DNA from: a virus
Reading direction: 5' to 3' (one strand)
Length of the DNA: 38,033 nt
IMG/VR virus record: IMGVR_UViG_3300009159_000008
Coordinates: 1 to 38,033 of that record
The notes under the pieces were generated by a model. That model ran no database searches. It was not told where the DNA came from and saw only the letters and a list, made by a program, of their open reading frames with translations. The translations under genes and the position numbers were made by a program. Shown piece by piece: positions 7,480 through 14,953 of this stretch. Each line of letters starts with the position of its first letter. The stretch's first letter is position 1.

Positions 7480-9012
7480 ATGGCATCATTTCAAATCACC
7501 TACGACGATTTTTCGGGTGGTCAATACATGGGGCCGCGGTCAACCAATCAACCCAAAAATACTTGGTTTGGTGAAAACGTAACAGCATTACCCAACGGTC
7601 AACTCATACCTGTCGGTTCAAAACTTGTTTCAACAGTCACCAAAGTTTCATCAACTGCAAGTGCTGCTATTCGAGATTTTATTCTTATCGGTGACACTTC
7701 ATTTATGTTTGTTAGCTATCTACCTGGCTCAACTTCTCGAATGACTAAAACTCCCAGTATTGCCAGCGGTACTGGGTTTCCCATTACATCAGTCAATTAT
7801 ACGTTAACTGGAATTATTGCAGGAAAAGTTGCTTACGACCCATCTAACTCACCTAATTTTTATTACATCAATACAACTGGAAATATATATTCCATAACAC
7901 AAGGTGGCAGTCTTACACTTGTTAGCGCAGCACTATTAAGCCTTGGTCTAACAAATATGGCCATGTACGGCTACCGTCTTTTAGCTTATGGTTCATCAAG
8001 TAAACGCCTTTACTATTCCGATACCACTTTGTCTACCTGGTCAACTGCTAACTATTATGAATTCACAGGAAATATCCTCAACGTCATACCTCGAACAAAC
8101 GATCTTATAGTCGTATGCGACACAGGTGTTTATAGCGTTGTCGGCGTTTTGGGTTCTTCAATCACAATCCAACTCATTGTTCCAGGGGTCAATGTTTCTG
8201 AAGGGATGGTAGACGCGACCGTTGTAAACCGAAATATCTATTATTTAGATCAACAATTAACTGGGGCCCCCGACGGACGAATTTATGGATTGAACGGGTC
8301 ATCTTCACAGCCAGTAGCAACAATGGACTTGAACGACGTCAACACCGCTCAAGCAGAATCAATAATAGAAGCATTCCGATTATCTGTATTAAACGACGGA
8401 AAATTAGTTACTATGAGCAAAGTTGGGTACGCCTATGTTGAAACAATTTCTGATACTTGGGCGCGACTTAACAACACCGAAGCAAACAGTTCAAGCACCA
8501 TAGCCAAACAACATCAAGTAGCAACTCCCGGCACAAACTCATACAACGAATTTTTTGTTGCTGCTTTTGTTGACGATACAACAAACAATATCTTCATTCA
8601 TCGTTATATCTATAACGTCACACAAATCACCAACAATGACATAAATTTGCAACCAGGTGGCTCAGAAGGAACATCCGCTCCAACAGGAACAGTCACCTTG
8701 ACCGAATATTGGCACTCTAAACCGTTTACCGTCAAAGAAGCATTTGTCCAATTTTACGCTCGACCAAGTTACACACCAGATATTACAGTCGGCATCAAAC
8801 CAACAGGAATGGTTGACGTATACAGTTCGTACAACGGAAGCGTTTCAGTTGAAGCATCAGAACCATTAACTGTTGGTACAGCAAACGCAAACAACGCATC
8901 AATAACCCAACGGTATCATGTCAATAACGCTGCAAAAGGCTTTGGCGTGACCCCATATTTGACGTTTACCAACGCGACTATTAAACGTGTGATCTTGAAC
9001 TGCGAAGATTGA
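7480..9012 (+). CDS. Tail nozzle / tail tubular hub protein (P22 gp10-like)
   Basis: 510 residues, beta-rich, starting MASFQITYDDFSGGQYMGP, then QPKNTWFGENVTALPNGQLIP. DFSGG followed by N-terminal beta strands and propeller-like repeats is characteristic of podovirus nozzle and tail-tube-B proteins. Repeated units such as YYINTTGNIYSI, RLYYSDTTLSTW, GVYSVVGVLG and IYYLDQQLTG fit propeller blades. It would cap the neck adaptor and gate DNA exit. Codon use here is more A/T-rich than in the capsid gene. Confidence 0.72.
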   Translation: MASFQITYDDFSGGQYMGPRSTNQPKNTWFGENVTALPNGQLIPVGSKLVSTVTKVSSTASAAIRDFILIGDTSFMFVSYLPGSTSRMTKTPSIASGTGFPITSVNYTLTGIIAGKVAYDPSNSPNFYYINTTGNIYSITQGGSLTLVSAALLSLGLTNMAMYGYRLLAYGSSSKRLYYSDTTLSTWSTANYYEFTGNILNVIPRTNDLIVVCDTGVYSVVGVLGSSITIQLIVPGVNVSEGMVDATVVNRNIYYLDQQLTGAPDGRIYGLNGSSSQPVATMDLNDVNTAQAESIIEAFRLSVLNDGKLVTMSKVGYAYVETISDTWARLNNTEANSSSTIAKQHQVATPGTNSYNEFFVAAFVDDTTNNIFIHRYIYNVTQITNNDINLQPGGSEGTSAPTGTVTLTEYWHSKPFTVKEAFVQFYARPSYTPDITVGIKPTGMVDVYSSYNGSVSVEASEPLTVGTANANNASITQRYHVNNAAKGFGVTPYLTFTNATIKRVILNCED

Positions 9013-9013
9013 T

Positions 9014-9526
9014 ATGGGGTTTAACTACACGTTTCGTGCCGATGATATTCCAAGTTGGGATGCTGACACTCGTGACCTTGTTGAAAACCGTGACCGGGAA
9101 CTGGAGTTGTACTCGACCACGATTGATACGTCATTTCTCAATTTGAACGCTAGCAACTTGACATCAGGAACTGTGCCATCAGCTTGTATAACGGGCGCAT
9201 ACACCGGGATTACGGGTGTCGGTACGTTAAGTTCTTTCAGTCGTGGCGCACCAGTTACAAAAACTGCGTCGTTCACTTTGGCTAATACCGAAAACTGGAT
9301 TATCTGTAACGGTACGGCTTCCATTACTGTGACCCTTCCCGGTGCTAGTACACAGGTAGGGCGTGAAATATCTTTGAAGAATATTGCGGCGTTCACCGTT
9401 GTCTCTGCCTCTAGCAATGTTGTGCCGTTGACTGGCGGTGCTGCTGGTACTGCCATCCTCGCTACCGCAGGGACTTGGGCTACCCTTGTATCTGACGGCA
9501 CTAACTGGATTATTATGCAATCATGA
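9014..9526 (+). CDS. Tail-fibre-like structural protein
   Basis: 170 residues, start ATG 2 bp after the nozzle stop. The N-terminal 45 residues are charged (DDIPSWDADTRDLVENRDRELELY) and likely anchor to the virion. The rest is Thr/Ser/Gly-rich with strands, including NASNLTSGTVPSA, ITGVGTL and a C-terminal beta domain ending GTWATLVSDGTNWIIMQS. NxSNLTSGTVPxA is a common fibre shaft phrase. It may be a short fibre or adhesion domain; the binding target is unknown. Confidence 0.65.
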   Translation: MGFNYTFRADDIPSWDADTRDLVENRDRELELYSTTIDTSFLNLNASNLTSGTVPSACITGAYTGITGVGTLSSFSRGAPVTKTASFTLANTENWIICNGTASITVTLPGASTQVGREISLKNIAAFTVVSASSNVVPLTGGAAGTAILATAGTWATLVSDGTNWIIMQS

Positions 9527-9614
9527 TAAATTGAGTCAGTCCACAACGCCATCGCTACAGAACACGACGCAATCGGGTAAGGTGCAATTTCCCGACACGC
9601 CTTAGGAGAAAAGA

Positions 9615-9866
9615 ATGTCGAAACCAAGCCTGCTATTTGATATAACCGCAATGAATAATGCTAGATACATTCCAGTATGTGGATTCAAAACGTTATATGA
9701 CACCTTGACTAAAGAAGATCAAGTTGATTTAGAGGAAGCAATGGCAGATCCAACAATCCAGGGTTCCGCAATCGAGCGAGCTTTACGCCAACGAGGACAC
9801 ACCATCACTTCAACGACTTTGCGTCGTCATCGACGAGGGGATTGTTCTTGTGGCAGGATTAGCTGA
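9615..9866 (+). CDS. Small HTH-like DNA-binding protein
   Basis: 83 residues with a GGAG site upstream. The C-terminal half reads GSAIERALRQRGHTITSTTLRRHRRGDCSC: a helix, a turn, a recognition-like helix with many Arg, and a CSC end. This arrangement (IERALR..GH.I....L.RHRRGDC.C) recurs in phage proteins that precede a metallophosphoesterase. Its last 17 bp overlap the next gene. A DNA-binding or packaging role is inference. Confidence 0.6.
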   Translation: MSKPSLLFDITAMNNARYIPVCGFKTLYDTLTKEDQVDLEEAMADPTIQGSAIERALRQRGHTITSTTLRRHRRGDCSCGRIS

Positions 9867-10995
9867 GGACATTACCCGCTTAGGGGAAACCAAAAGACTT
9901 TCGTTGGGTCGCATCGCAGACCTGCTAGATCGCAACGGCATTGATTTAGACGAGGTAGGCAAGATCCAGCGGGTTTCGCTGTACCAGTCGTTGACCAAGA
10001 ACGACGAAGGCGAAGCCGAACTACACGACCTGACAGCAATCCAGTTCTCGCCCAAATGGGCAGAAGGCCCCGAATGGCCAGTTATCCAGCCAGGCCCAGC
10101 AGTCAAGTTGCCAGCCCGAAAACCTGCCAAAACTATCTCAGGATGGCGTAATTGTGCCGTCCTTCCCGATATGCAGATTGGCTATTACAGAGGCGTAGAC
10201 GGGCAACTACACCCCACACACGACGAGCAAGCAATCAAGGTCGCATTAGACATCGTCAAAGATGCCAACCCTGTGCTAGTCGTCCTAGTTGGGGACAACC
10301 TTGACCTACCCGAAATGTCCAAATATCGACTGACCGCGCCATACCAACAGACCACCCAAGCCACCATTGACCGTGCCACCATGCTCGGCTTTGAACTTCG
10401 TGAAGCAGCACCCGACGCACGAATCGTATGGCTCGCAGGCAACCACGAAGAACGACTCCCCAGGTATCTTATTGATAACGCGTCTGCAGCATTTGGACTT
10501 CGACGAGGTTCATCCCCCGAATCATGGCCAGTTATGTCAGTCCCGTTCCTATGCCGACTAGACGAATCCAACGTGGAGTATCTACCTGGATACCCTGCCA
10601 GCCACATTTGGATCACAGAGAATCTCAAAGTGATACACGGTGACAAGGTTGCTAGCGGTGGCTCAACCGCACACAAATACCTTGCCACTCAGAAAGTCAG
10701 CGTGATCTACGGGCATATTCACCGTCGAGAATGGGCAGAACGCACGAGAGACGATCACGACGGCCCATCCACAATCCTGGCTGCTTCCCCTGGTTGCCTA
10801 GCTCGTATAGACGGAGCAGTTCCCAGCACCAAAGGTGGCGTAGACTTGGACGGTAGACCCCTCATCCAGCATGAGGACTGGCAACAAGGACTAGCCATCA
10901 TTCCGTTTGATCCCGAAACCAACAAATTCTGTTATGAACAGATCGCTATTCACGACGGGTGGGCGATGTGGCGTGGTAAGAATTACGGGCAATGA
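9850..10995 (+). CDS. Calcineurin-like metallophosphoesterase
   Basis: 381 residues from a GTG inside the preceding gene. The metal-binding motifs are in order: LPDMQIG near residue 107 (DxQ where DxH is usual), GDNLD 148-152, GNHEER 197-202, IHGDK 262-266 and GHIHRRE 288-294. These define a two-metal phosphoesterase fold. The N-terminal 95 residues form a helical, possibly DNA-binding extension continuing the HTH theme of the previous gene. Substrate is unknown; phage relatives may act on nucleic acids. The DxH to DxQ change at the first motif is worth noting. Confidence 0.88.
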   Translation: MAGLAEDITRLGETKRLSLGRIADLLDRNGIDLDEVGKIQRVSLYQSLTKNDEGEAELHDLTAIQFSPKWAEGPEWPVIQPGPAVKLPARKPAKTISGWRNCAVLPDMQIGYYRGVDGQLHPTHDEQAIKVALDIVKDANPVLVVLVGDNLDLPEMSKYRLTAPYQQTTQATIDRATMLGFELREAAPDARIVWLAGNHEERLPRYLIDNASAAFGLRRGSSPESWPVMSVPFLCRLDESNVEYLPGYPASHIWITENLKVIHGDKVASGGSTAHKYLATQKVSVIYGHIHRREWAERTRDDHDGPSTILAASPGCLARIDGAVPSTKGGVDLDGRPLIQHEDWQQGLAIIPFDPETNKFCYEQIAIHDGWAMWRGKNYGQ

Positions 10996-11312
10996 AACCT
11001 GTACTTGTCATATGGAACGACGCTCATGCCGGGACATCTACATGGGAACGCATTGAAGACCTTGTGGATAACGAGCCGTATCAGGTTAAATCTGTCGGTT
11101 TTCTAATGACAACCAAGGGTGGTGGCAAACGAGGTCACGTCTCGATTACGCAATCTTGGTCGGCTGACGGATGTGTAGACTCGGTACTCCACATCCCTGC
11201 CAAAATGGTTGTCAGGGTCATTAACTTGGCCGAGGAAACCTATGAATATCTCAGCAAAACTGGTACAAATAGCCCTTCAATACCTGAAACGAGCAACCCC
11301 AAGGGGTCGTGA
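10992..11312 (+). CDS. Conserved hypothetical protein
   Basis: 106 residues, ATGA overlap with the phosphoesterase. Predicted compact alpha-beta: VIWNDAHAGTSTWERIEDL, PYQVKSVGFLM, HVSITQSWSADGCVDSVLHIPAKMVVRVINL. The spaced W-x-DAH, S-V-G and IP-x-MV residues look conserved among phage proteins that follow a metallophosphoesterase, but the function is unknown. It overlaps the start of the next micro-gene. Confidence 0.6.
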   Translation: MKPVLVIWNDAHAGTSTWERIEDLVDNEPYQVKSVGFLMTTKGGGKRGHVSITQSWSADGCVDSVLHIPAKMVVRVINLAEETYEYLSKTGTNSPSIPETSNPKGS

Positions 11313-11376
11313 AGAAGAAGACGAATTGTCTGCTTTGATCTATGCGTTAGAGAAGTTGCTTGACAAGAAAAAATAG
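11242..11376 (+). CDS. 44-aa micro-protein, basic/helical
   Basis: ATG at 11242 follows GAGGAAACC, a fair ribosome site, inside the 3' end of the previous gene in another frame. The product MNISAKLVQIALQYLKRAT continues with acidic REEEDELSALIYALEKLLDKKK. It is a likely two-helix protein of unknown role. Stop TAG is 2 bp before the next ATG, so it fits a tight gene run. Confidence 0.5.
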   Translation: MNISAKLVQIALQYLKRATPRGREEEDELSALIYALEKLLDKKK

Positions 11377-11378
11377 TG

Positions 11379-11543
11379 ATGAGCAGCAACTACAAGATTC
11401 ACGAACCTAACGAAGATAGTTATTACTACTGTCCAAATGATGAATGCCCGTGCAACGGCAGTTCTACCCACAGGAACGACTTAATCTTTGATCTTGAAAA
11501 TGCTTATGCTGACTTTAAGAGAGTCTTTCCCGATTATGACTAG
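11379..11543 (+). CDS. 54-aa micro-protein with Cys cluster
   Basis: ATG at 11379, 2 bp after the preceding stop. The product has YYYCPNDECPCNGSSTH, that is C-x5-C-x-C plus His, a possible small metal site, then acidic DLIFDLENAYADFKRVFPDYD. No family recognised. Confidence 0.5.
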   Translation: MSSNYKIHEPNEDSYYYCPNDECPCNGSSTHRNDLIFDLENAYADFKRVFPDYD

Positions 11544-11552
11544 AATGGGATT

Positions 11553-11708
11553 ATGAACCGACTGGCAGAGGCATCGCTAATAGGCTTAATAGTGCTAGCC
11601 TGCGCTGTATTATCCCAATGTTCAGATAGGTACAGGTATCCTTGTGACAACCCAGCCAACATCGGAAAACCCGACTGCCCGACCACAACGTACATCCCCG
11701 CCCCGTAA
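11553..11708 (+). CDS. Small lysis-block lipoprotein-like protein (possible o-spanin-like)
   Basis: 51 residues. A hydrophobic stretch LIGLIVLACAVLSQCSD leads to DRYRYPCDNPANIGKPDCP. The sequence RYPCxxPANxxKPxC after a short hydrophobic segment is a pattern I recognise from small phage proteins near lysis genes, some annotated as lipoproteins. LAC or SQC could be lipid-modified but neither is a perfect lipobox. It overlaps the long form of the holin-like gene. Spanins act on outer membranes, which a typical actinobacterial host may lack, so the role is open. Confidence 0.5.
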   Translation: MNRLAEASLIGLIVLACAVLSQCSDRYRYPCDNPANIGKPDCPTTTYIPAP

Positions 11709-11961
11709 AAGGCGCATGGACTCAACCGAACTGGACGCTCGACTGCGTTTCTATGTCGGCATCGGACTCATTATCATTGTCGGCGCAATCGTTCTAACCA
11801 TGTTGTGGGGACTCTTGTTTGTTGTCCAGCCCCTAGATGCCCAATCACCCAATGACAAAGCAATGCTTGACATCCTTGGCCCAATTTGCTACACATTGGT
11901 GGGAGCTGCTGTAGGAATTGTTGCTACACGCGGTAACCGTCAAGACCCACCATCCGAATAA
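11644..11961 (+). CDS. Holin-like two-TM membrane protein
   Basis: 105 residues from GTG at 11644, or 81 from ATG at 11716, which has AAAAGG just upstream and begins 7 bp after the preceding stop; the shorter form is plausible and would avoid the overlap. Hydrophobic helices span about residues 37-60 (YVGIGLIIIVGAIVLTMLWGLLFVV) in the long form and 78-96 (LGPICYTLVGAAVGIVA). The N-terminus is Pro/Arg-rich (RPQRTSPPRKRR). Position two genes before the endolysin and the two-TM layout support a holin, which would form membrane lesions to release the endolysin. Not family-proven. Confidence 0.65.
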   Translation: MTTQPTSENPTARPQRTSPPRKRRMDSTELDARLRFYVGIGLIIIVGAIVLTMLWGLLFVVQPLDAQSPNDKAMLDILGPICYTLVGAAVGIVATRGNRQDPPSE

Positions 11962-11974
11962 CCAGGAGCCTGCC

Positions 11975-12184
11975 ATGCCTCTCATCCAAGCCAACATCAT
12001 TTTCACTATAGACACCGACTTTGTGCCACCCGAAATACCGGGAATGGACACCCACGACGGCGATGTTGTACCGCCAATCTCAGGAGCTGAACAGGTCGTG
12101 TACGAAGTGTTCAAGAAGATACAAGAAGTCTTGCCCGAAAAGGTACACGCCTTCATACACACATCTACCCTGCTAGATCGTTAA
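11975..12184 (+). CDS. Conserved hypothetical protein
   Basis: 69 residues from the ATG at 11975, with CAGGAG 6 bp upstream; the longer frame start has no such site. N-terminal strand MPLIQANIIFTIDTD, then PPEIPGMDTHDGDVV, and a helix VVYEVFKKIQEVLPEKV. It lies between the holin-like gene and the endolysin. Function unknown. Confidence 0.55.
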   Translation: MPLIQANIIFTIDTDFVPPEIPGMDTHDGDVVPPISGAEQVVYEVFKKIQEVLPEKVHAFIHTSTLLDR

Positions 12185-12197
12185 TAATTCTGCTAGC

Positions 12198-12944
12198 GTG
12201 TCACAAATGGCACGCAAATACACAGGCTACGACGGAGATGCAACTGGCAAACAAGCTGGTTTAGAAGAACTCGTACGCCAACTTTCAACCAGGTTTCCAT
12301 TGTGGAACAACGGCACTTGGGTTGTTCGCAACATGAAGAACGACAACCTCAAAACACCGAAACCTTCAGTGCATTCAACAGGACGTGCTGCCGATATGTC
12401 ATGGCGCAAGTCAGGAAAAAAAGGTTCAGGCAATTACGCCGACGCTGTTGCCCTAGCAGACTTTCTAGTACTACACGCCGAAGCCCTTCAAATTGAAGGA
12501 GTACACGACTACTTCCCGCAACCGTTTGGTCGAGGCTGGCAATGCGACCGTAACTCTTGGAAGGTATATACCCAACCGACCATTGGTCAAGCCCCCGGTG
12601 GCGACTGGCTTCATATTGAGATTTCTCCCCTTTACGCCAAGAACGCCCTTTATTACAAAGAGTTCTTTGCCAAACTCGCGACGGCAGCGGGAGAAAGTCC
12701 TTCTCCGCTAACTCCCGCTGCTGGCGCACCTTCCCCTTTAGTGTTCACTTATCCTGGGACACCATTGAAGATCGGTTCCAAAGGGGACGCTGTGAAACTC
12801 GTCCAGGCTCGCGTTGGCGGTGTGACTACCGATGGCGATTTTGGCTTGAAGACTGACCACCGTGTCAAAGAATGGCAATTTGCTCATCATATGGCCGCAG
12901 ATGGTGTCGTCGGGCCAGTTACTTGGAAGAAGATGTTCTGCTAA
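12198..12944 (+). CDS. Endolysin: M15-like peptidase plus peptidoglycan-binding domain
   Basis: 248 residues from GTG 12198 (ATG at 12207 also possible). The N-terminal domain has SVHSTGRAADMSW with H59 and D66, and GGDWLHIEIS with H139, the zinc ligands of the M15/D-Ala-D-Ala peptidase fold (SxHxxGxAxD ... DWxHxE). A Pro/Ala linker (about 164-182) leads to a C-terminal PG_binding_1 domain with GTPLKIGSKGDAVKLVQARV, TDGDFGLKT and ADGVVGPVTW. It would cut peptide stems or crosslinks in the wall at lysis. No signal peptide, so it depends on the holin-like protein. Confidence 0.9.
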   Translation: MSQMARKYTGYDGDATGKQAGLEELVRQLSTRFPLWNNGTWVVRNMKNDNLKTPKPSVHSTGRAADMSWRKSGKKGSGNYADAVALADFLVLHAEALQIEGVHDYFPQPFGRGWQCDRNSWKVYTQPTIGQAPGGDWLHIEISPLYAKNALYYKEFFAKLATAAGESPSPLTPAAGAPSPLVFTYPGTPLKIGSKGDAVKLVQARVGGVTTDGDFGLKTDHRVKEWQFAHHMAADGVVGPVTWKKMFC

Positions 12945-13198
12945 TGGAAGCTATTTTGGTCGCAGTTGTCACTGGTGTGTTTGCCGTTCTAGCAGTCCTA
13001 ATTGAAAAGGGTCGCAAAGAGAATAAGCGTGACCACGGAAATGTGATGGATCGACTAGATCTTGTCTCATCTGAGATCCGTAAAGACATTCGTCAAGTGC
13101 GATACGAACTCAACGATCATGTCAATGGGCCGACCCACAACATTAAACCTGTTGTTCCTGCTAAAATCCCATTGAAGAAACGACCGAAGGCTGGATAG
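12944..13198 (+). CDS. Small membrane-anchored lysis-block protein
   Basis: 84 residues, ATG overlapping the endolysin stop (TAATG). A single N-terminal helix MEAILVAVVTGVFAVLAVLI, then EKGRKENKRDHGNVMDRLDLVSSEIRKDIRQVRYELNDHV, a charged coiled coil, then a basic tail KIPLKKRPKAG. The one-TM plus coiled-coil design directly after an endolysin matches second-holin or holin-like proteins in actinophages. Role is inferred. Confidence 0.6.
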   Translation: MEAILVAVVTGVFAVLAVLIEKGRKENKRDHGNVMDRLDLVSSEIRKDIRQVRYELNDHVNGPTHNIKPVVPAKIPLKKRPKAG

Positions 13199-13223
13199 CC
13201 ATTAGGAACTCTAAGGAGCATCT

Positions 13224-14423
13224 ATGGCATACGAAGCGACAGCTGAACTTTACACCAAACAAGCCAAATTAAATAAAGGCAAAATTAAGACTGACTACGA
13301 TCAGTATTTGGCTGATCTTGCTCGTCAATACGGTACGTCAACCGAAGATCTAGGTGCGAACCTTGAAGCCCGAGGCATTCTCAAATCAGGAGAAGCTGCT
13401 CAATCTCGCGCTCGTTTAAGTGCAGACGAAGAAGCAGCTCGTGTTAAAGCAAAATCTGACTATGACTACAGCACTGGTACTGAAGACATAAACCTCATGG
13501 GTAAACTTGCTGGCTTGGGTACTGGCACTGGCACTGGCACTGGAACTGGTACTGGCACAACCCCTGCAGCACCTACCACGCCTGCTAAACCAGCGACACC
13601 AACAAAGCCAGTTGTTACACCAACACCAGCAGTGGTTTACAAAGGCGGTACAACGCAAGGTCAACTACCGCAAGCACCGCTCCCGACCACAACCAAACCG
13701 CCAGTCCGTACGGGTACAGCAGACACAATGGCTCGCACCACACCCACCAAAGCAGTAGTACCAGCAGTAAAACCGCCTGCCCGTACAGGAACTGCTGACA
13801 CCATGGCTCGACCAGTCTCGGCTCCAGCCAAACCGACACCCGCAGCAATAGCAGGCCCATCTCGTCCAGTTGTTCCTGCCCCGGCAGTCCGTACAGGTAC
13901 AGCCGACACAATGGCGCGTACTACGCCCGCCAAACCAGCGACACCTACTGCACCAGCAAAACCAGCAACACCTGCGAAACCAACGACTCCTGTTAAGCCA
14001 GCAGCACCTACGTCTACAAAAGCAGTAACCAAACCTGCTCCTGTACCGATTTACAAATCATCAACACCCGCTCCAGCCCGTACTGGTTCAGCCGACACAA
14101 TGGCACGACCAGTCTCGGCTCCCGCTAAACCAGCTACTTCAACACCAACAAAACCTGCAGTTGCACCCGCCAAGCCAGCACCTGCACCCGCCAAGCCAGC
14201 ACCTGCTCCTGCCAAGCCAGCACCTGCTCCAGCAAAACCAGCACCTGCCCCAGTTAAAACTGCTGCACCAGTATCAAAACCTATTCCGAAACCTGCTCCA
14301 GTGCCGATATACAAGAGTCCAACCCCCGCGGCGAAACCTGCACCAGGTTCAGCCAAACCCGCACCAGTACCGCCAAAGCCCGCAACAAAAACTATTAAAC
14401 CAGCACCAGCGAGGTTGAGATAA
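13224..14423 (+). CDS. Pro/Ala-rich repeat protein, likely virion-internal
   Basis: 399 residues with AAGGAG upstream. The first 95 residues are helical (YEATAELYTKQAKLNKGKI, DLGANLEARGILKSGEAAQ), a pattern seen in phage internal or ejection proteins. From about 98 it becomes low complexity: a (GT)n tract, then long AKPAxPAKP and PAPAKPAPAP runs interrupted by four copies of RTG[TS]ADTMAR. The C-terminus is basic and ends PARLR. Likely extended and polyproline-like. It starts a block of three consecutive head-internal-like genes. Function unknown; DNA-associated or injected protein is a guess. Confidence 0.65.
   Translation: MAYEATAELYTKQAKLNKGKIKTDYDQYLADLARQYGTSTEDLGANLEARGILKSGEAAQSRARLSADEEAARVKAKSDYDYSTGTEDINLMGKLAGLGTGTGTGTGTGTGTTPAAPTTPAKPATPTKPVVTPTPAVVYKGGTTQGQLPQAPLPTTTKPPVRTGTADTMARTTPTKAVVPAVKPPARTGTADTMARPVSAPAKPTPAAIAGPSRPVVPAPAVRTGTADTMARTTPAKPATPTAPAKPATPAKPTTPVKPAAPTSTKAVTKPAPVPIYKSSTPAPARTGSADTMARPVSAPAKPATSTPTKPAVAPAKPAPAPAKPAPAPAKPAPAPAKPAPAPVKTAAPVSKPIPKPAPVPIYKSPTPAAKPAPGSAKPAPVPPKPATKTIKPAPARLR
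13707..14108 (+). repeat. Four dispersed copies of a 10-codon repeat (RTG[TS]ADTMAR)
   Basis: In-frame copies lie at 13707-13736, 13782-13811, 13890-13919 and 14079-14108. They differ at wobble positions (ACG/ACA/ACT, GCA/GCT/GCC) while the peptide is nearly invariant (Thr to Ser once), which indicates selection on protein. Copies 2 and 4 are followed by PVSAPAKP and copies 1 and 3 by TTP[TA]K, suggesting two-unit duplication. A separate (GGCACT)n-like GT-repeat sits at about 13519-13558. Confidence 0.85.
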
Positions 14424-14953
14424 TGGCATTTGATCTATCAACACCAAGCGCACAACTTGCATTTGGAGTAGCACAACGTGCCCAAGAAGCACAAGACATG
14501 AAAGCACGCCTAGAAGAAGAAGCACGCGCCCGTGCCAATGCTCGACTAGCACCATACGGCAACGACTTGAGTCAGGTTGACTCAACTTTCAGAAGCATTT
14601 ACGACCCTGCCGTCGCAGCGCAACAGTCCCGCGCCCAAGCCATGCAAGAATATGTAATTGGCTTGCCCGAACTACTTGCTCGCGCCCAAGCCGAAAGGTC
14701 AGCAGGTTCAGGTGGTGGTGGCGGTGGGTCAGGTAGTGAATTTGTCGCATCTTCACCATTTGATCCTCAAGCATCTCTTGATTTAATAATTGCGGCCAAT
14801 AAACCCAAACCCATTGCTGTTCAAAAAGATTTAGGTGGCGGAATGACTTACGGAAATGTCGGTGGATACGGTGCGGTATACCCAACATCAGGTTCAGTAA
14901 AAGCAGTTATTCAACGCCCGACCCGTGGCGCAGGTTGGAGTGGACAACGCTGA
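14423..14953 (+). CDS. Putative internal virion protein
   Basis: 176 residues, ATG overlapping the preceding stop. The N-terminal 90 residues are a long Ala/Arg/Glu-rich helix region (AFGVAQRAQEAQDMKARLEEEARARANARL) with YDPAVAAQQSRAQAM. A Gly/Ser linker (SGGGGGGSGS near 97-106) leads to a C-terminal half with GGGMTYGNVGGYGAVYP. Together with the genes on either side it resembles a set of small ejection proteins. No family recognised. Confidence 0.55.
   Translation: MAFDLSTPSAQLAFGVAQRAQEAQDMKARLEEEARARANARLAPYGNDLSQVDSTFRSIYDPAVAAQQSRAQAMQEYVIGLPELLARAQAERSAGSGGGGGGSGSEFVASSPFDPQASLDLIIAANKPKPIAVQKDLGGGMTYGNVGGYGAVYPTSGSVKAVIQRPTRGAGWSGQR

Noticed and set aside
13707-14108. Repeats as a CRISPR array
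   Set aside because: They are in frame, uneven in spacing, vary at wobble bases and encode a conserved peptide.
13615-14356. Minus-strand ORFs opposite the Pro/Ala-rich gene
   Set aside because: They are products of the repetitive codon pattern (Gly/Ala/Val-rich mirror) and have no start signals.
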